NCBI RefSeq assembly: GCF_036588685.1
Contig: NC_086376.1
Span: 60,473,166 to 60,537,165 of the forward strand
DNA: 64,000 nucleotides
Origin: Mytilus trossulus
Lineage: Eukaryota; Mollusca; Bivalvia; Mytilida; Mytilidae
Reading direction: 5' to 3'
Under the pieces are notes generated by a model, which was not told where the DNA came from, ran no database searches, and worked only from the letters and a program-made list of their open reading frames with translations. A program made the position numbers and the translations under genes. This document shows positions 11,991-24,599 of the stretch, one piece after another; positions within the stretch are counted from its first letter, which is position 1, and the number at the start of each line of letters is the position of its first letter.

Positions 11991-13180
11991 CCTTACCTCA
12001 CTTTTATTTTAACAGGGCCGTAACTAACTACATTGAGGCAAATGCCTCAAAATCTGGAATAAGCAACTAACTTGAGGACCCTCACCAATATATATATAAT
12101 ATATATTTAAGTACGTCTGTATATACATATAACTCATCTCCAATCAAGTTCAGCCCAACAATGTTAGTACTTCGATTCTGGAAATTTGCTTTCGCGATGT
12201 GTCCTCGATCATTTATTCCAATATCAGTGCAATAACTTTATATTGCACGGCTGGGTGTTTTAGTTTGATCTGTAGTATAGAGAATCATAGAAAGTATAGA
12301 GTAGTATACTACTCGAATGTTATATTTTGTACATTATTGTACGTAGTATAAAAGTTTACTCCGCTGACCGTTTGAAATCGGAAGAAAACCAAATAGGCCT
12401 GCTTCAGTGGTTGTCGTTTGTTGTTGTGTTATAATACATAATTATTTGTTTTTCATACATTTGTTTTTGTACATTAATTAGGCAGGTATTTTCTCGTATG
12501 AATTTTTCATTTCGAGATCTTTTATAGCTGACTTTGCGGTATGGGCTTTGCCTATAGTTAAAGGTCGTACGATGACCTATAGTTGTTAATGTCTGTATTA
12601 TTTAGTCTCTTGTGAAGAGTTGTTTCATTGGAAATCATACCACATTTTCTTTTTTATATTGTTATGCCCGAACATCCTTCAGCTAATCAGAAAAACGAAA
12701 TATTAATACGTTTTAGTCAATTTTAAACGAAACAATTTTATTTGAATTTTTTACTTTACATATTCGACTTTTGCCGGGGTTCGTGTCGCTCAAGCCTTCG
12801 TTTTCTTTGTAGGGTATTGTAGACGTTTGTTTGTCTTTCGATTGTCTTTCGTATGTTTGCCTTTACACTTTACTGTATGTTCGTTTTCTCTTCATGTGTT
12901 TCGCTATTCCATTGGTATCTTCCACCTTGCTTTTATATTGTTCTTTGAAGATGAAATGCCATGACTGGTGTCTAGCAGTCATGATTGATTTAATAAATAA
13001 AGCATAAAGCCTAAATGTTTTCAGTGTTCCTATTAAATTGTTAACTCCTTATATATTGACAGTAAAATTTCTTTATGAACTTGAAAGGCCATTTTCAATT
13101 ATTGGATGTCTCAAACTTAGACGTCGGATAAAATTAAGTTACCTGGCTACTTTTCATTCTTATGATATGGGAACAAAAAT
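11990..13180. other. Repeat remnants, no gene recognised
   Basis: Contains a family B copy at about 12515-12650 (inverted) and a short cagggccgtaactaac stretch that resembles a transposon end. The rest is unique AT-rich sequence. Confidence 0.5.
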
Positions 13181-13184
13181 CAAA

Positions 13185-13510
13185 TAAAATTTAGAAAGGA
13201 AATGGGGAATGTGTCAAAGCGATAACAACCCGCCCATAGAGCAGACAACAGCCGAAGGCCACCAATGGGTCGTCAATGTAGCGAGAAAATCCCGCACCCG
13301 TAGGCGTTCTTCAGCTGGTCCTTTAAAAATATGTATACTAGTACAGTGATAAAGGACGTTATACTAAACTCCGAATTATACATAAGAAACTAAAATTAAA
13401 AATCATATAAAACTAAGAAAGGCCAGAGGCTCCTGACTTGGGACAGGTGCAAAATTGCGGCGGGGTTAAACATGTTTATGAGATCTCAACCCTCCCTCTA
13501 TACAATACGC
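13185..13510 (+). repeat. Mussel interspersed repeat family A, near full length
   Basis: Runs from ggaaatggggaatgtgtcaa through ggcgttcttcagctggtcc and ggctcctgacttgggacagg to gagatctcaaccctccctct. It matches the inverted copy at 42535-42865 almost throughout. Confidence 0.85.
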
Positions 13511-14708
13511 ACAAAGACATTTTAATATAGTTGTAGGACGTGGGAAAGAAACGTTCTTCGAATACAAGCTGAATAAAACAGTCAGTTTTTTGTTTTTCGA
13601 TAATTCAGTGTATGATCGATTACTGGTGGCTACAGTAGAAATCGTTCATTAATATTTTGATATCTGAGCTTGGCTGAGTTTCTATGGTTTCGCCCATGTG
13701 TCTCAATGGGAACAATTTATACATATTCTTGCAAAAGACACACCCTGACCCATATAATTGCTTGTATTTAAAGAGATTTGCCATATTCACAGAAGCTACC
13801 GTACCAAAAGTTTTTAGCTGTAAAGTTAAAGTATATAGTCTTTGAAATTGTTCTGAGAATCATCATTGCTTTTTTTAAAAGTTATTGGAGAATAATGATA
13901 AAATAAATATAGTAACAGTTCACTCTAATATATAACACTCATAGATTTATTAATGATGAGGGAAAATATTGATGAAATTTATATAGTTATATGAAAGCTC
14001 ATCATAAAAAAATATTGAAAAGAAAATTGTTATATCCTGTGGGATGTAATTTCAATAAGACAAATAGCAGCATTAATGTTCCTAATGTAAAACTCTAATA
14101 TGGTTCTTTATTGTACTATTTATAATCTTGTTTATGGTTTTGGTCGCCAGCAGAAGATACTTTTATTAGCTGATATTAATCTCGGTCTAAGTAACGTATT
14201 CAAACAGTTTCTGTGAATATATAATTATAGTAACTTCAGAGCATTCATTATTTTCAATTATATAATCATTATTGATAGATAATATCACAACTTATTGACC
14301 AAGAAGAAATTTTATCATCCTCTGAAGTCAGACAGACGTCTTGGATATGGAGAGAACTGTTAAAATATAATAGCAATCATACGAGTTAAATAACCTCTGA
14401 CTGTTATGTATCAGTTATATAAGACTATAACAACACAGCATAGGGACTCGTTTAAATGTCTAGTGTTCTAGTCTGTTGTCGATACATAGAAACGATCAGA
14501 AACCTGGCACAATAAGCCCCCGGTTTATCGACGTCGCAAAAGAAGCCCAACTTGTGTAGTTAATAAATGATGTTAAGTTATATCTTCTAGCTTAGGAAAA
14601 TCTACTTGAGTCAAAGTACGCCACTAGCGCAGTTATTCTACTATTATAGGTTAGGAAGTTGTGTGTGAATACTCCACTAGCACACTTAATAGAGGGTAAT
14701 TGTATGAG
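13510..14708. other. AT-rich unique sequence, no gene recognised
   Basis: No exon, repeat or RNA gene that I can support. Confidence 0.5.
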
Positions 14709-14731
14709 CACGGTTGATACGGTGCTTTTTG

Positions 14732-16145
14732 TACGGGGCGCCGAATGGGACTCTTGTGGTTTTGTACTCAAAATTCAATTTTGTACGGACAAAAGTGACT
14801 TTTGTCCAACAAAAATGAGTTCAGTTTAACAAAATTTGTATCATACTACAAATTTGAAATTTTGTCATACAAAATTATCTATCAGCGGACAAAAGTCACT
14901 TTTGTCATGACAAAATTCATTTTTGTTACACAGACTTGACTTTTGTTACCTAATTTGAAAATTGAGCGACAAAAGTCAATTTTGTATTTAAATTAGTTTA
15001 GTTTGGTTTCTGTGAACAGTAATTTGCATACAAAATCGACTTTTGTTACACAAAATTGACTTTTGTTACACAAAAATTACTTTTGTTACACAAAAATTAC
15101 TTTTGTTACACAAAATTGACTTTTGTTACACAAAATTGACTTTTGTGACACAAATTTGACTTTTGTGAGACAAAATTGACAAAATTGACTTTTGTCTCAA
15201 CAAAATTGACAAAATTGAATTTTGTCTCAACAAAATTAACAAAATTGAATTTTGTCTCAACAAAATTGACAAAATTGAATTTTGTCTCAACAAAATTGAC
15301 AAAATTGAATTTTGTCTCAACAAAATTAACAAAATTGAATTTTGTCTCAACAAAATTAACAAAATTGAATTTTGTCTCAACAAAATTGATTTTTGTCTCA
15401 CGAAAGTCAATTTTGTCTCACGAAAGTCAATTTTGTCTCATAAAAGTCAATTTTGTTGTTACAAAATTGTATTTTGTCATCACAAAAATGAATTTTGTCG
15501 TCACAAAATTGACTTTTGTCTCAACAAAATTGACAAAATTGACTTTTGTCTCAACAAAATTGACAAAATTGACTTTTGTCTCAACAAAATTAACAAAATT
15601 GACTTTTGTCTGAACAAAATTTACAAAATTGACTTTTGTCTCAACAAAATTAACAAAATTGACTTTTGTCTCAACAAAAATGACAAAATTGAATTTTGTC
15701 TCAACAAAAATGACAAAATTGAATTTTGTCTCAACAAAAATGACAAAATTGAATTTTGTCTCACAAAGCTCAATTTAGTCTCACAAAAGTTAATTTTGTT
15801 TCACAAAAGTCAATTTTGTCTCACAAAATTGAATCTTACCGTACACAATTGACTTTTGTGATTTAATTTCCATATCAGGTAACAAAAGTCAATTTTGTAT
15901 GAACATATTTGCATACCTTTAAGACAAAATTGACTTTTGTCATGACAAATATGAATTTTGTCTACAAAAATGAATTTTGTCATGACAAAAATGAATTTTG
16001 TCTACACAAATGAATTTTGTCATCACAAAATTGAAGTTCTCACAAAACAAGTCTGTAGCACATAGTTTTGTAAGACAAAAATGATTTTGTTATGACAGAA
16101 TTGAATTTTGTACAAAACCACAAGAGTCCCATTCGGCGCCCCGTA
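14732..16145. mobile_element. Nested palindromic minisatellite element, 36-bp TIRs, 5-bp TSD
   Basis: The termini tacggggcgccgaatggg...ggttttgta (14732-14767) and the exact inverted counterpart ending ...cggcgccccgta (16145) are flanked by TTTTG at 14727-14731 and 16146-16150. The interior is almost entirely acaaaattgacttttgt-type motifs, themselves quasi-palindromic. It sits inside the left arm of the foldback element and so is younger than it. Confidence 0.8.
15170..15830. repeat. 30-bp tandem repeat (ttttgtctcaacaaaattgacaaaattga type)
   Basis: About 20 units of 30 bp, with variants differing at one or two bases. Because 30 is divisible by 3, frames stay open on both strands and produce artificial 10-residue repeat peptides. 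These are not genes. Confidence 0.9.
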
Positions 16146-16350
16146 TTTTGTCCGCAATTTGCTTTTTGTCCGCTTTTGCTTTTTGTCCGATTATTTTGCT
16201 TTTTGTCCGTTTTGCTTTTTGTCCGATACTTTTGCTTTTTGTCCGATACTTTTGCTTTTTGTCCGTTTTGCTTTTTGTCCGATAATTTTGCTTTTTGTCC
16301 GACACTTTTGCTTTTGTCCGTTGCTTTTTGTCCGTTTTGCTTTTTAGCTC
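16146..16350 (+). repeat. Left-arm minisatellite (gctttttgtccg) of the foldback element
   Basis: Roughly ten 16-23-bp units of gctttttgtccg with variable spacers (atactttt, ataatttt, ttttgc). It is the inverted counterpart of 19190-19465. Confidence 0.85.
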
Positions 16351-16620
16351 ACCTGGACCATAGGACTAAGTGAGCTTTTCTCATTTTCTCATTATTCGTC
16401 GTCGTCATTAATTTTTACTAAAATCTTCTCTTCTGAAACTATTGGCAAAATTAAAGCAAACATGGCCAAAATCATCCTTAGGGTATTTAGTTTCAAAAAA
16501 GTATCCGATGACCCCGCCCAATAATTAAGATGGTCGCAATGTCTAAAAATAGAACATCGCATTAAATGTAGATTTTGGCTTATATATCTGATATCTGAAA
16601 CAAAACCATAGAGACAATCT
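16350..16620 (+). repeat. Bivalve dispersed repeat fragment (agctcacctgg...)
   Basis: Reads agctcacctggaccatagga, ttcgtcgtcgtcattaattt, cttctctt.tgaaactattgg and aagatggtcgcaatgtctaa in order. This is a layout I recognise from a common bivalve repeat. It forms part of the interior of the foldback element. Confidence 0.6.
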
Positions 16621-17644
16621 AACAAGGGATAAGAACATTTCGCCTCATAAAATTATGTGGACCAGTCAGAACTTTTCATGTGGGACAATATGAGCTCTTA
16701 ATTTAAAAAAAAGTGGGACAATCGGGAATAAGCCCTACATACTTGAGCAATTCTAAAATAAACACTGTTGATGTATCTCTTTTAAATTTTCGATTAAAAA
16801 GTGTTTACGAATGCACTATATTGTATCTGTATCTAAAATATTAAACGCATTTATTTCGTGATAGAAATTAAGTAAATGCTGAAGTAACCATTTTATTACA
16901 TTTCCCTCTCTTTTCGAGTTTGTCAAACAAAAATAAACTACTTTGTTGAAAATGCTGTTGTGTTAACCAAAGTTTCCTTAATCTTAATACTTGAATAACC
17001 TCGAACTTCCTCGTCATTTGGATATAGTTGCTAAATAATTCCGAAATGTATGGATTAATACAGTTTATCTAAATAAATAGCTATACATGTATTACGTAAA
17101 CTTTGTGATAGTGTTCCAAAAATGAAGTTTGTTTGTTTGTTATATTTGTAATATTTGTAATTTTTAAGAAAAATAAAGTTGTTGGAAATATGACGAAAAT
17201 ATTACCAGACTTAAAAATGTTTTTTTTTAACTGAAATGTTGCAAAATATTTTGGAGCGACTGTCAATCAGCCATTCGCGTATAAGTGCAAATGGTGACTA
17301 TATATTATTAGCGGGAAGAAGAAACTGTGCGTTTAAGCAATACCATGTCGTAAATGTGTGCACTTCCACATGTAGCAAACGCCGACACCATTTAACATAA
17401 TGATAAAACTATTCAAACGAGAAAACCATTGATTTACAAAACACTATACGACAAACAAATACAGAAACAAACAACAACTATTGAATTACAGATTGAAACT
17501 CCGTTCCTGACTTATTCGTATGATTATCTTATATAATATTTAGCGCGGTTAAACATCAATTTAGAATTTCAATAACGAAACCATCACTCAAGGATTATTT
17601 GATTTGATAAATTTCTAAACTATTCTAAAGTTTCGAGCATATAA

Positions 17645-18010
17645 AAAAGAAGATGTGGTATGATTGCCAATGAGACAACTATCCACAAAAGACCAAAATG
17701 ACACAAACATTAACAACTATAGGTCACCGTACGACCTTCAACAATGAGCAAAGCCCATACCGCATAGTCAGCTATAAAAGGCCCCGATAAGACAATGTAA
17801 CACAATTCAAACGAGAAAACTAACGGCCTTATTTAAGTAAAAAAATGAACGAAAAACAAATATGTAACACATAAACAAACGACAACCACTGAATTACAGG
17901 CTCCTGACTTGGGACAGGCACAGATTTAAATAATTTGCCGTAGTTAAACATATTAGCGGGATCCCATCCCTCCCCCTAACCTGGGACAGTGGTATAACAG
18001 TACATAAGAA
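17645..18010 (+). repeat. Mussel interspersed repeat family B, near full length
   Basis: Runs from agaagatgtggtatgattgc through cataccgcatagtcagctat and ggctcctgacttgggacagg. A further partial tail lies at 17405-17510. It sits inside the foldback element. Confidence 0.85.
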
Positions 18011-18389
18011 CGAACTATAAAAATCAGTTGAAAAAGGCTTAACTCATCAGATAGACACAAATACAAGTGGACGTGGCCGGGTACTTATACATCCCGACAC
18101 AAAAAGACACAATGATTAGATCTGAGAGTACTCGCAGTTATCTGACAGCTATTTCAAAGCCACTAACAACTAATAAAAAGTCATGCCTCTGAGACTTAAC
18201 GTTCGTTTAAGTCTTTGAATATCCCATGTATTCTACAAATTGGTGTACGTACACCATTGCTCACACGTTTGAGGATGAAAGACTAACTTACGACGAGAAT
18301 GAATAAGAATTAGTCTATATAACAAGATCTAAAATATTTCTAGTGTAAAAGACTTTAACCTCGCCACATTATTTATGTATGTGCCTGAA

Positions 18390-19060
18390 ATTTCTTTGTT
18401 TAGCCAGCGGGCAACAGTTTATTTCAACTTCGTTATATACCGGGGTAATTCATCCCCCTTTTAACTCATTGTTGACAAACTCGTTCGGGTCTATAGCATA
18501 AGTGCTATGAGCCATTTTTAAGAGAATGACTACTCCAACATCTAGTATAAGGGCGCACCTAAAAATGTCTTAGTTTGGGCAGCCGTCACTATTTTTGGTG
18601 GACTGTGAGATATACTAGAGTATTCCCCTTACCCTCTTCTGACCAACTCGTACGGGTCGAGGGCGTAAGTGCCATGGCCCATGGACCATTTAAGAGGCAC
18701 TGCCTACCTATACCTCTGGTATAATGGCCAACTTGGAGAATCTCTTAGTTTGAAGAGCTGGCAATAATGAGGTGTATTTTTACTTCGTGATATACCGGCG
18801 AAACTCATGCCCCTTTTAATTCGTTGCTGATAAACTCGTGTAGATCCAGGACATAAGTGCTATAAGCCATTTATAAGGGTTTGACTACCTCTACTTCTGG
18901 TATAATGGCCTACTTGGAGTATGTCTTAGTTTAGCCAGCTTTCAATAGTTGTTTTTTTAGACTTAGGGATATACAAGAGTATTCCCCTTGCCCTCTGTTG
19001 ACCAACACCTACGGGTCTAGGATATTAGTGCTTCGAGCCATTTTAGAGGTAACGCGATAT
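18390..19060. repeat. Degenerate ~175-bp tandem repeat, about four copies
   Basis: The phrase gac/taaactcgt.cgggtct recurs at about 18474, 18641, 18828 and 18999. Each is followed by ataagtgct.tgagccattt and preceded by a gatatac.gggtatt motif. The copies are diverged. It lies inside the foldback element. Confidence 0.75.
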
Positions 19061-19189
19061 ATTGTAAAAGACATGAAATTTCATGTACAAATCATTTATA
19101 ATGTGAATATTGTCTGTATTTAACTCCTAAAAGGACATGGTATTTTGAAGTTCAAAATGAAACCTGCCAAAAACATACACATTTTATAT

Positions 19190-19466
19190 CGGACATAAAG
19201 CAAAATTATCGGATAAAAAGCAAAACGGACAAAAAGCAACGGACAAAAAGCAAAAGTTTCGGACAAAAAGCAAAATAATCGGACAAAAGGCAAAACGGAC
19301 AAAAAGCAACGGACAAAAAGCAAAAGTTTCGGACAAAAAGCAAAATAATCGGACAAAAGGCAAAACGGACAAAAAGCAACGGACAAAAAGCAAAAGATTC
19401 GGACAAAAAGCAAAATTATTGGACAAAAAGCAAAAGCGGACAAAAAGCGAATTGCGGACAAAAAGC
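19190..19466 (-). repeat. Right-arm minisatellite (cggacaaaaagcaaa) of the foldback element
   Basis: Includes two exact ~58-bp higher-order units (cggacaaaaagcaaaagttt... with cggacaaaaggcaaaa). Open frames rich in FCFLSV/FAFCP here are repeat artefacts. Confidence 0.85.
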
Positions 19467-19481
19467 ACCGTATCACACGGT

Positions 19482-21420
19482 CAGTAGAAGTTCGAACATT
19501 TTCTTAACCTGCGAAATCAGTACACCATATAATGACGATATTCAAATCAAAATGAACAAAACATAACCTATGATCTATTAAACCTCCGGGTGAGGTTCAG
19601 TAATTGTATATTCATTACAGTTATTATAGCGCTCGGGATTACCTCCAAAAGTATGATAACAACGATCGAATGCTTTTATGAATCATTAATAGGACAAATA
19701 TTTCGTTCGACTAAATCCTATGAAATTATCAGATGTACAGATACAAAATTAACAATGGTCACAATTAACAGCAAGAAATTTAAAAAAAACGCTTTCATAA
19801 GAAATTTCTTTGGTCGGGTTGTCTCTTTAAAACATTTCCCGTTTCCATAATCTATGTCTATCAGAACCACCCTAAGTGATCAGCCTGTGACAGCTCTACT
19901 CGAAGTGGTAGACGTTGAACAAAATTGATAATATGCATATGCGAGCGGAATTTACCACTGAATGTACAAGAATCTGCACGGCACAGTAAATAAAATACCA
20001 GGAACGTGTGTGGTATCGTTTTTCTTAATACTGTAGCAAAAAAAAACCCACCAATACTTCAGACTAAAGAAGACTTTAATGGGAGGTTATTGTCGTATGT
20101 TCTGTTCTGAAAAGCATCAATCATACATATCTTTGTACTTAGTTGGTACAGAATTTATGTCCCAAGGATTTTTGCATTCTGAATATCTCTCTTACATATT
20201 TATTTGATAAGTTATACAAACACAAGAATTAAAACTAGTTACATACAACTTTAAAGATTGGGGGAATATAAACTGTACTAAATGACACAAACACCGCAAG
20301 AATCTTAAGTAATTACACATTGTGCTGTGTTGAATTAAACGGATAGATTGTAATCCACCAGTTTGAAGTCAACAAACATAACGCCAAGTTATAAGATCTC
20401 GTTTTTTTTTATCTGGAAATACACAAAGAGGTTTTACTTACACGCACTAAAAATTTCTATATGATAGAGTTATAGTTACGTCGAAAAAAACAATAAGATA
20501 TATTATTCTCTATAAACTAACTATGGAATTAATTCGATAAGATATGACTGTTTAATTAATTTCCAAATCTTGCAATCCAGCATGTTGGTCAAGTACTATG
20601 TAGGGTTCATGTTAAAGTTTGACATTAAATTCAATCAATCAATCAATTTATCTGTATAAACTTGTTTTTTTTAATTTCATTCAGAAAGCCGCATTATAAT
20701 GATAAATATGTAAAAAAAAATAAAAAATAACAGAATAAGAATCATGGCATATTTTACAGTTAAGCTAGATAACCTGTTTTACAGACTGACAGAGACAATA
20801 ATTACCCGAACCAATAGAAACAGAAACAATCAAACATGTTATTAGATCTTATCGTGAGTCGGTTATTTAGACAGCTATTTAATTTGTCCTAATATCAACT
20901 CTTAAATTTGTCGATCGTTGCAATATTACCATAAATATAAGGCCAATAATGACCATTGTTTATTACCAAATGCTGACCGTATCCTAAGTAGTACTTAGAT
21001 AATATCTGTTAGACCTGAGGGCATCTTGATAAATACCACGACAGTCATCAGAATGAACGATCCGAACAAACGATTTATAACCGGGACAAGACTCTGTAAT
21101 CATTTATTATATTGGATTCTAGTAATAAAAGAATTGACCGAAACATATTTCAGATAAAATCACACTTCTGTAAGAAAATTTATATCGTACATTGCAGTTA
21201 TTCTGTTATATCAATAATGTAAAGTGTATCTCTGTAAAATTGTTATTATTTTTGTCAAACAAAGTGCACAATTGTTTTTTTATGATTCACTTTTGAGCTA
21301 TGTTTGCCCATTTTTATTTCTTATTGTTGTAAAACTGAAAAACCTATCGATAATTTAATTGGTTTCTTTTGAAACTTATTTGAAATGTTTGTGGACTCGG
21401 GAGGATTATATAAAGTAAAC
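19482..21420. other. AT-rich unique sequence, no gene recognised
   Basis: A (caat)n stretch lies at 20630-20647. Part of 20830-21070 is distantly similar to 26290-26520 (shared gttagacct.a.ggca and gacagtcat). Confidence 0.45.
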
Positions 21421-21429
21421 TCATAAACA

Positions 21430-21900
21430 AACTAAACTCAAAGGAAAATTCAAAACTGAAAGTCCCTTATCAAATGGCAAAATCAAAAGTTTAAACACAT
21501 CGAACAACTGGACAACAATTGTCATATTCCTGACTTTGTACAGGCATTTCCTTATGTAGAAAATAGTGGACAAAACCTGTATGTATAGCTAGCTAAACCT
21601 CTCACTTGTATGACAGTCGCATAAAATTCCACTATATTGACAACGATGTGTGAACAAAACAAACATACATAATAGGTAAAAATTTCAAAAATAGGGGTAA
21701 AGCAGTCAACATTGTGTTAAAATCACTATTAAAACCAACAAATATGTAAACAAAAAATTACCATTAGCATATTCACACAATGCCAGGATGTATAAGTACA
21801 GTGCAACGTCGTATGTAACAAAGAAACACAAAAAAGGCACATAGATAGCATATATCAAAAGTGTTTTTGGTATGCTTTAAAGAGACACACAACTACTTAG
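21430..21900 (+). repeat. Mussel interspersed repeat family D
   Basis: Contains gtcatattcctgactttgta, gacaacgatgtgtgaacaaa, ataggggtaaagcagtcaac and aagaaacacaaaaaaggcac. Copies also at 35960, 43560 and, inverted, 24330 and 63030. Confidence 0.8.
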
Positions 21901-22309
21901 ATAGCTAAAAGGTATTTAGAGATGAAAAGTAATAACTATCTAATATTGATAGGAAAGAAAACTAGCAGCAAAGCTTCTAGAGCTGAATGAAGAATTATCA
22001 TTTTAACGGCCAGTTTTCAAATCTTTAAAAAAAAATATGAGACCAAGCAACATTTCAACGCTCACTAAATTGATGAAATGTTATATACTAATCCCATAAC
22101 TAGAAACACTTTTAGAGCATGGCGCGGCCTTTAACAATCCACAACCATACTTTAAAATATGACTAAAAGAGAGTAGATATGGCAATTCAAGATTAACCAT
22201 CATCTTTAAGTTTGGACAATTGGTCATCCACCTACTTTTATATCATCTTCCTCTGTTCCATCGATGTAAGCAGCAACATTTCGTATACGATCCATTAAAA
22301 CGTTTAATC

Positions 22310-22605
22310 CCGCTGCAAATGTTTGCACCTGTCCTAAGTCAGGAATCTGATGTACAGTAGTTGTCGTTTGTTTATGTAATATATACGTGTTTCTCGTTTT
22401 GTTTATATAGATTAGACCGTTGGTTTTCCCGTTTGAATGGTTTTACACTAGTAATTTTGGGGCCCTTTATAGCTTGTTGTTCGGTGTGAGCCAAGGCTCC
22501 GTGTTGAAGGCCGTACTTTAACCTATAATGGTTTACTTTTTAAATTGTTATTTGGATGGAGAGTTGTCTCATTGGCACTCACACCACATCTTCCTATATC
22601 TATTT
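22310..22605 (-). repeat. Mussel interspersed repeat family C
   Basis: Contains tgcaaatgtttgcacctgtcc, cgtttgaatggttttaca and gagagttgtctcattggcac. It is almost collinear with 40915-41215; part recurs at 27178-27265. Confidence 0.8.
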
Positions 22606-24330
22606 GAAATATCTATAGTAACGAAGAACAAGTACTGAATTGAATATGACAGCAACCATTGAATTACAAACAATAGACACAAAGAACCGCTTTACGAGAA
22701 CATACAGTTACTGAAAGCTAGTTCAAAGCCAATTTCAACATATAAATAAATTATGTTCTGCTAGATTACAGTATCAATCAGTACGCATCTACTGGATTAA
22801 GTATCAGTTGGTATACATCCTACAGATTTAGTCTTTTTAGACGTCATACACTGTATGAGAAACATATGACCTTGTGCAATGTATAATAAAAGTAAAGCGT
22901 ATCAACATGATGTAGAATCACTAGTCCATTTGTAAACCCTACCTGTCAAAATAAAAAATCTATTCAACATATCACAAAATGTATTTTGTTGAAGATTATT
23001 AAATTAAAATTTTACAAATATTGACTTCTATTTCTATTGAAACACTTTATCACTTTGGTATGTTCCAACTGCATTCTAGTTAAAATAGTTAAAATAGTAT
23101 TTGAAACACACGAAGAGCTCCTTGACTCGTTCACATGTACGGAAATATGACAAAAATAGATATCTCGAATGATGAAATCAAAGAAAAGATCAGTGACATC
23201 AGACTTGATATAATTTTGATATATAATAAGAAAGTTTCGTGTTTGTAGCATTTTATAACTAACGGTTCGTTTGAAGTTTCTCCTATTTTCTGAATTCCAA
23301 AATTACAAATCACCGCCCAATCATCATCAGAGTAAATTATGTGTATATTTGAAATACAAATAAACTTGTTATTCTCTCAATTTAGATCCATTGACTAAGA
23401 TGAGAACAATAATATACCATCCAGACAAACAATAATATAATAACCAGACAATATATAGATGTCAGTAATTGGTCAGATCTCTAGAAGAAGAAAGACCATT
23501 AAGATACAGTTCTCCAGCTAAAATTGATATAAATGTCGTAATTGGAACCTTTTTGTCAAAGAGGAAGAGAGAAATGAGTTGAATTATTCAATGCACAATT
23601 ATGTTTGCCGTAGTTGTATTCTCTGTCTCTGGTTACTTTAGTAATCAGAAACTTTATAGAACATGGTTGTCTAGAAATCAACTTTGATAGGGTCGTTTCC
23701 GAAAGTAATCAAGAGAACAGTGTCATGTAAAGTCAATTTTCTCTCAATTCTAGACAACTGGCAACAGAGTAATTTGTTCCATTCAAACAAAACTGTTCAC
23801 TAATATCAAAGATCGAAGATTGAGCCACAAATATCAGAAGTGTTGACTTGACTTGAGGTTGATTCTGTAATCTGACACCCACAACATTGCCAATGGTCGA
23901 ATACTTCATTCAATCATACTAATATATAAACGGTGTTCTTTATACAATGTTGGTGCATGAAAACGCGAGGTGCTGTGATAATCGAATAAGAAAAGTACAG
24001 AGTAAATGTGACGACTATATTGAACGTGTTTCTTCGTTTTGTTTGTTTAAACCAGTGACTAATTCCTGAAAATAAAATGTCTTTATGGAACAAGGTATCT
24101 ATCAAATTTGACTATCTATTGGAAAAGCCTTGGCCGAAGATTTCGAATTACGCAATTTGGCATTTCCAGATTAAAAAATCATTGTCATAATCTGTACAGA
24201 TGACATAATTCTAGTTATACAGGAGGTAAAACTCTGTCAACTGAATTACAAAAACAATATTGCATTGCATTGTATTTAAAAGTAATATATCATATCGTTT
24301 AAGTGAGAGGTTTAAATAGCGCTTAAAAAA
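22605..24330. other. Repeat remnants and unique sequence, no gene recognised
   Basis: cagtatcaatcagtacgcat near 22770 resembles another mussel repeat tail. Minus-strand open frames at 23012-23313 and 23914-24105 have no recognisable product. Confidence 0.4.
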
Positions 24331-24525
24331 CAGATAGGTTTAATCCACCATTTTCTAAATTTGAAAATGCGTGAACAAAGTCAGAAATATGTCAGTTCTT
24401 GTCCATTCCTTGTGTTTTTTTGTGTTTGATGTGTTTAGTCATTTGATTTTGGCATGTAATTATGGACTTTCCGATTGGAATCTCCTTTGAGTTCAGTATT
24501 TTTGTGATTTTTCTTTTTAAAATAT
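24330..24525 (-). repeat. Mussel interspersed repeat family D, inverted partial copy
   Basis: aatccaccattttctaaatt, catttgattttggcatgtaa and tcctttgagttcagtatttt match the layout at 63230-63380. Confidence 0.6.
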
Positions 24526-24599
24526 TTATGCATATATCAATCTGTGACCGTGTCACAATTGTTTTTTAATCTAAAGAGACAGCTAGGGTATACAAGTCA

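Larger units (their letters stand above)
14715..19475. mobile_element. Foldback-like element with minisatellite inverted arms, 6-bp TSD
   Basis: The left end tgatacggtgctttttg (14715) and right end gcaccgtatca (19475) are inverted copies. They are flanked by CACGGT at 14709-14714 and 19476-19481. Each arm is a minisatellite: ttttgtccg...tttgc repeats at 16146-16346 and the complementary cggacaaaaagcaaa repeats at about 19190-19465. Long inverted arms built of tandem repeats define foldback elements. The left arm is split by a 1.4-kb insertion. The middle holds dispersed repeats and no transposase that I can see. The short TSD and repetitive arms leave some doubt about the exact ends. Confidence 0.7.

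Noticed and set aside
15126..15852. Three overlapping open frames of 94-145 codons with 10-residue repeats
   Set aside because: They follow a 30-bp quasi-palindromic minisatellite that is open on both strands; there is no start context and no protein-like composition.
15000..16100. Possible CRISPR-like array of short palindromic repeats
   Set aside because: Eukaryotic context, no unique spacers, no cas genes, and repeats directly adjoining one another.
16090..16373. Cys/Phe-rich frames (FAFCP, FCFLS)
   Set aside because: Translation of the ttttgtccg minisatellite; the same happens inverted at 19120-19476.
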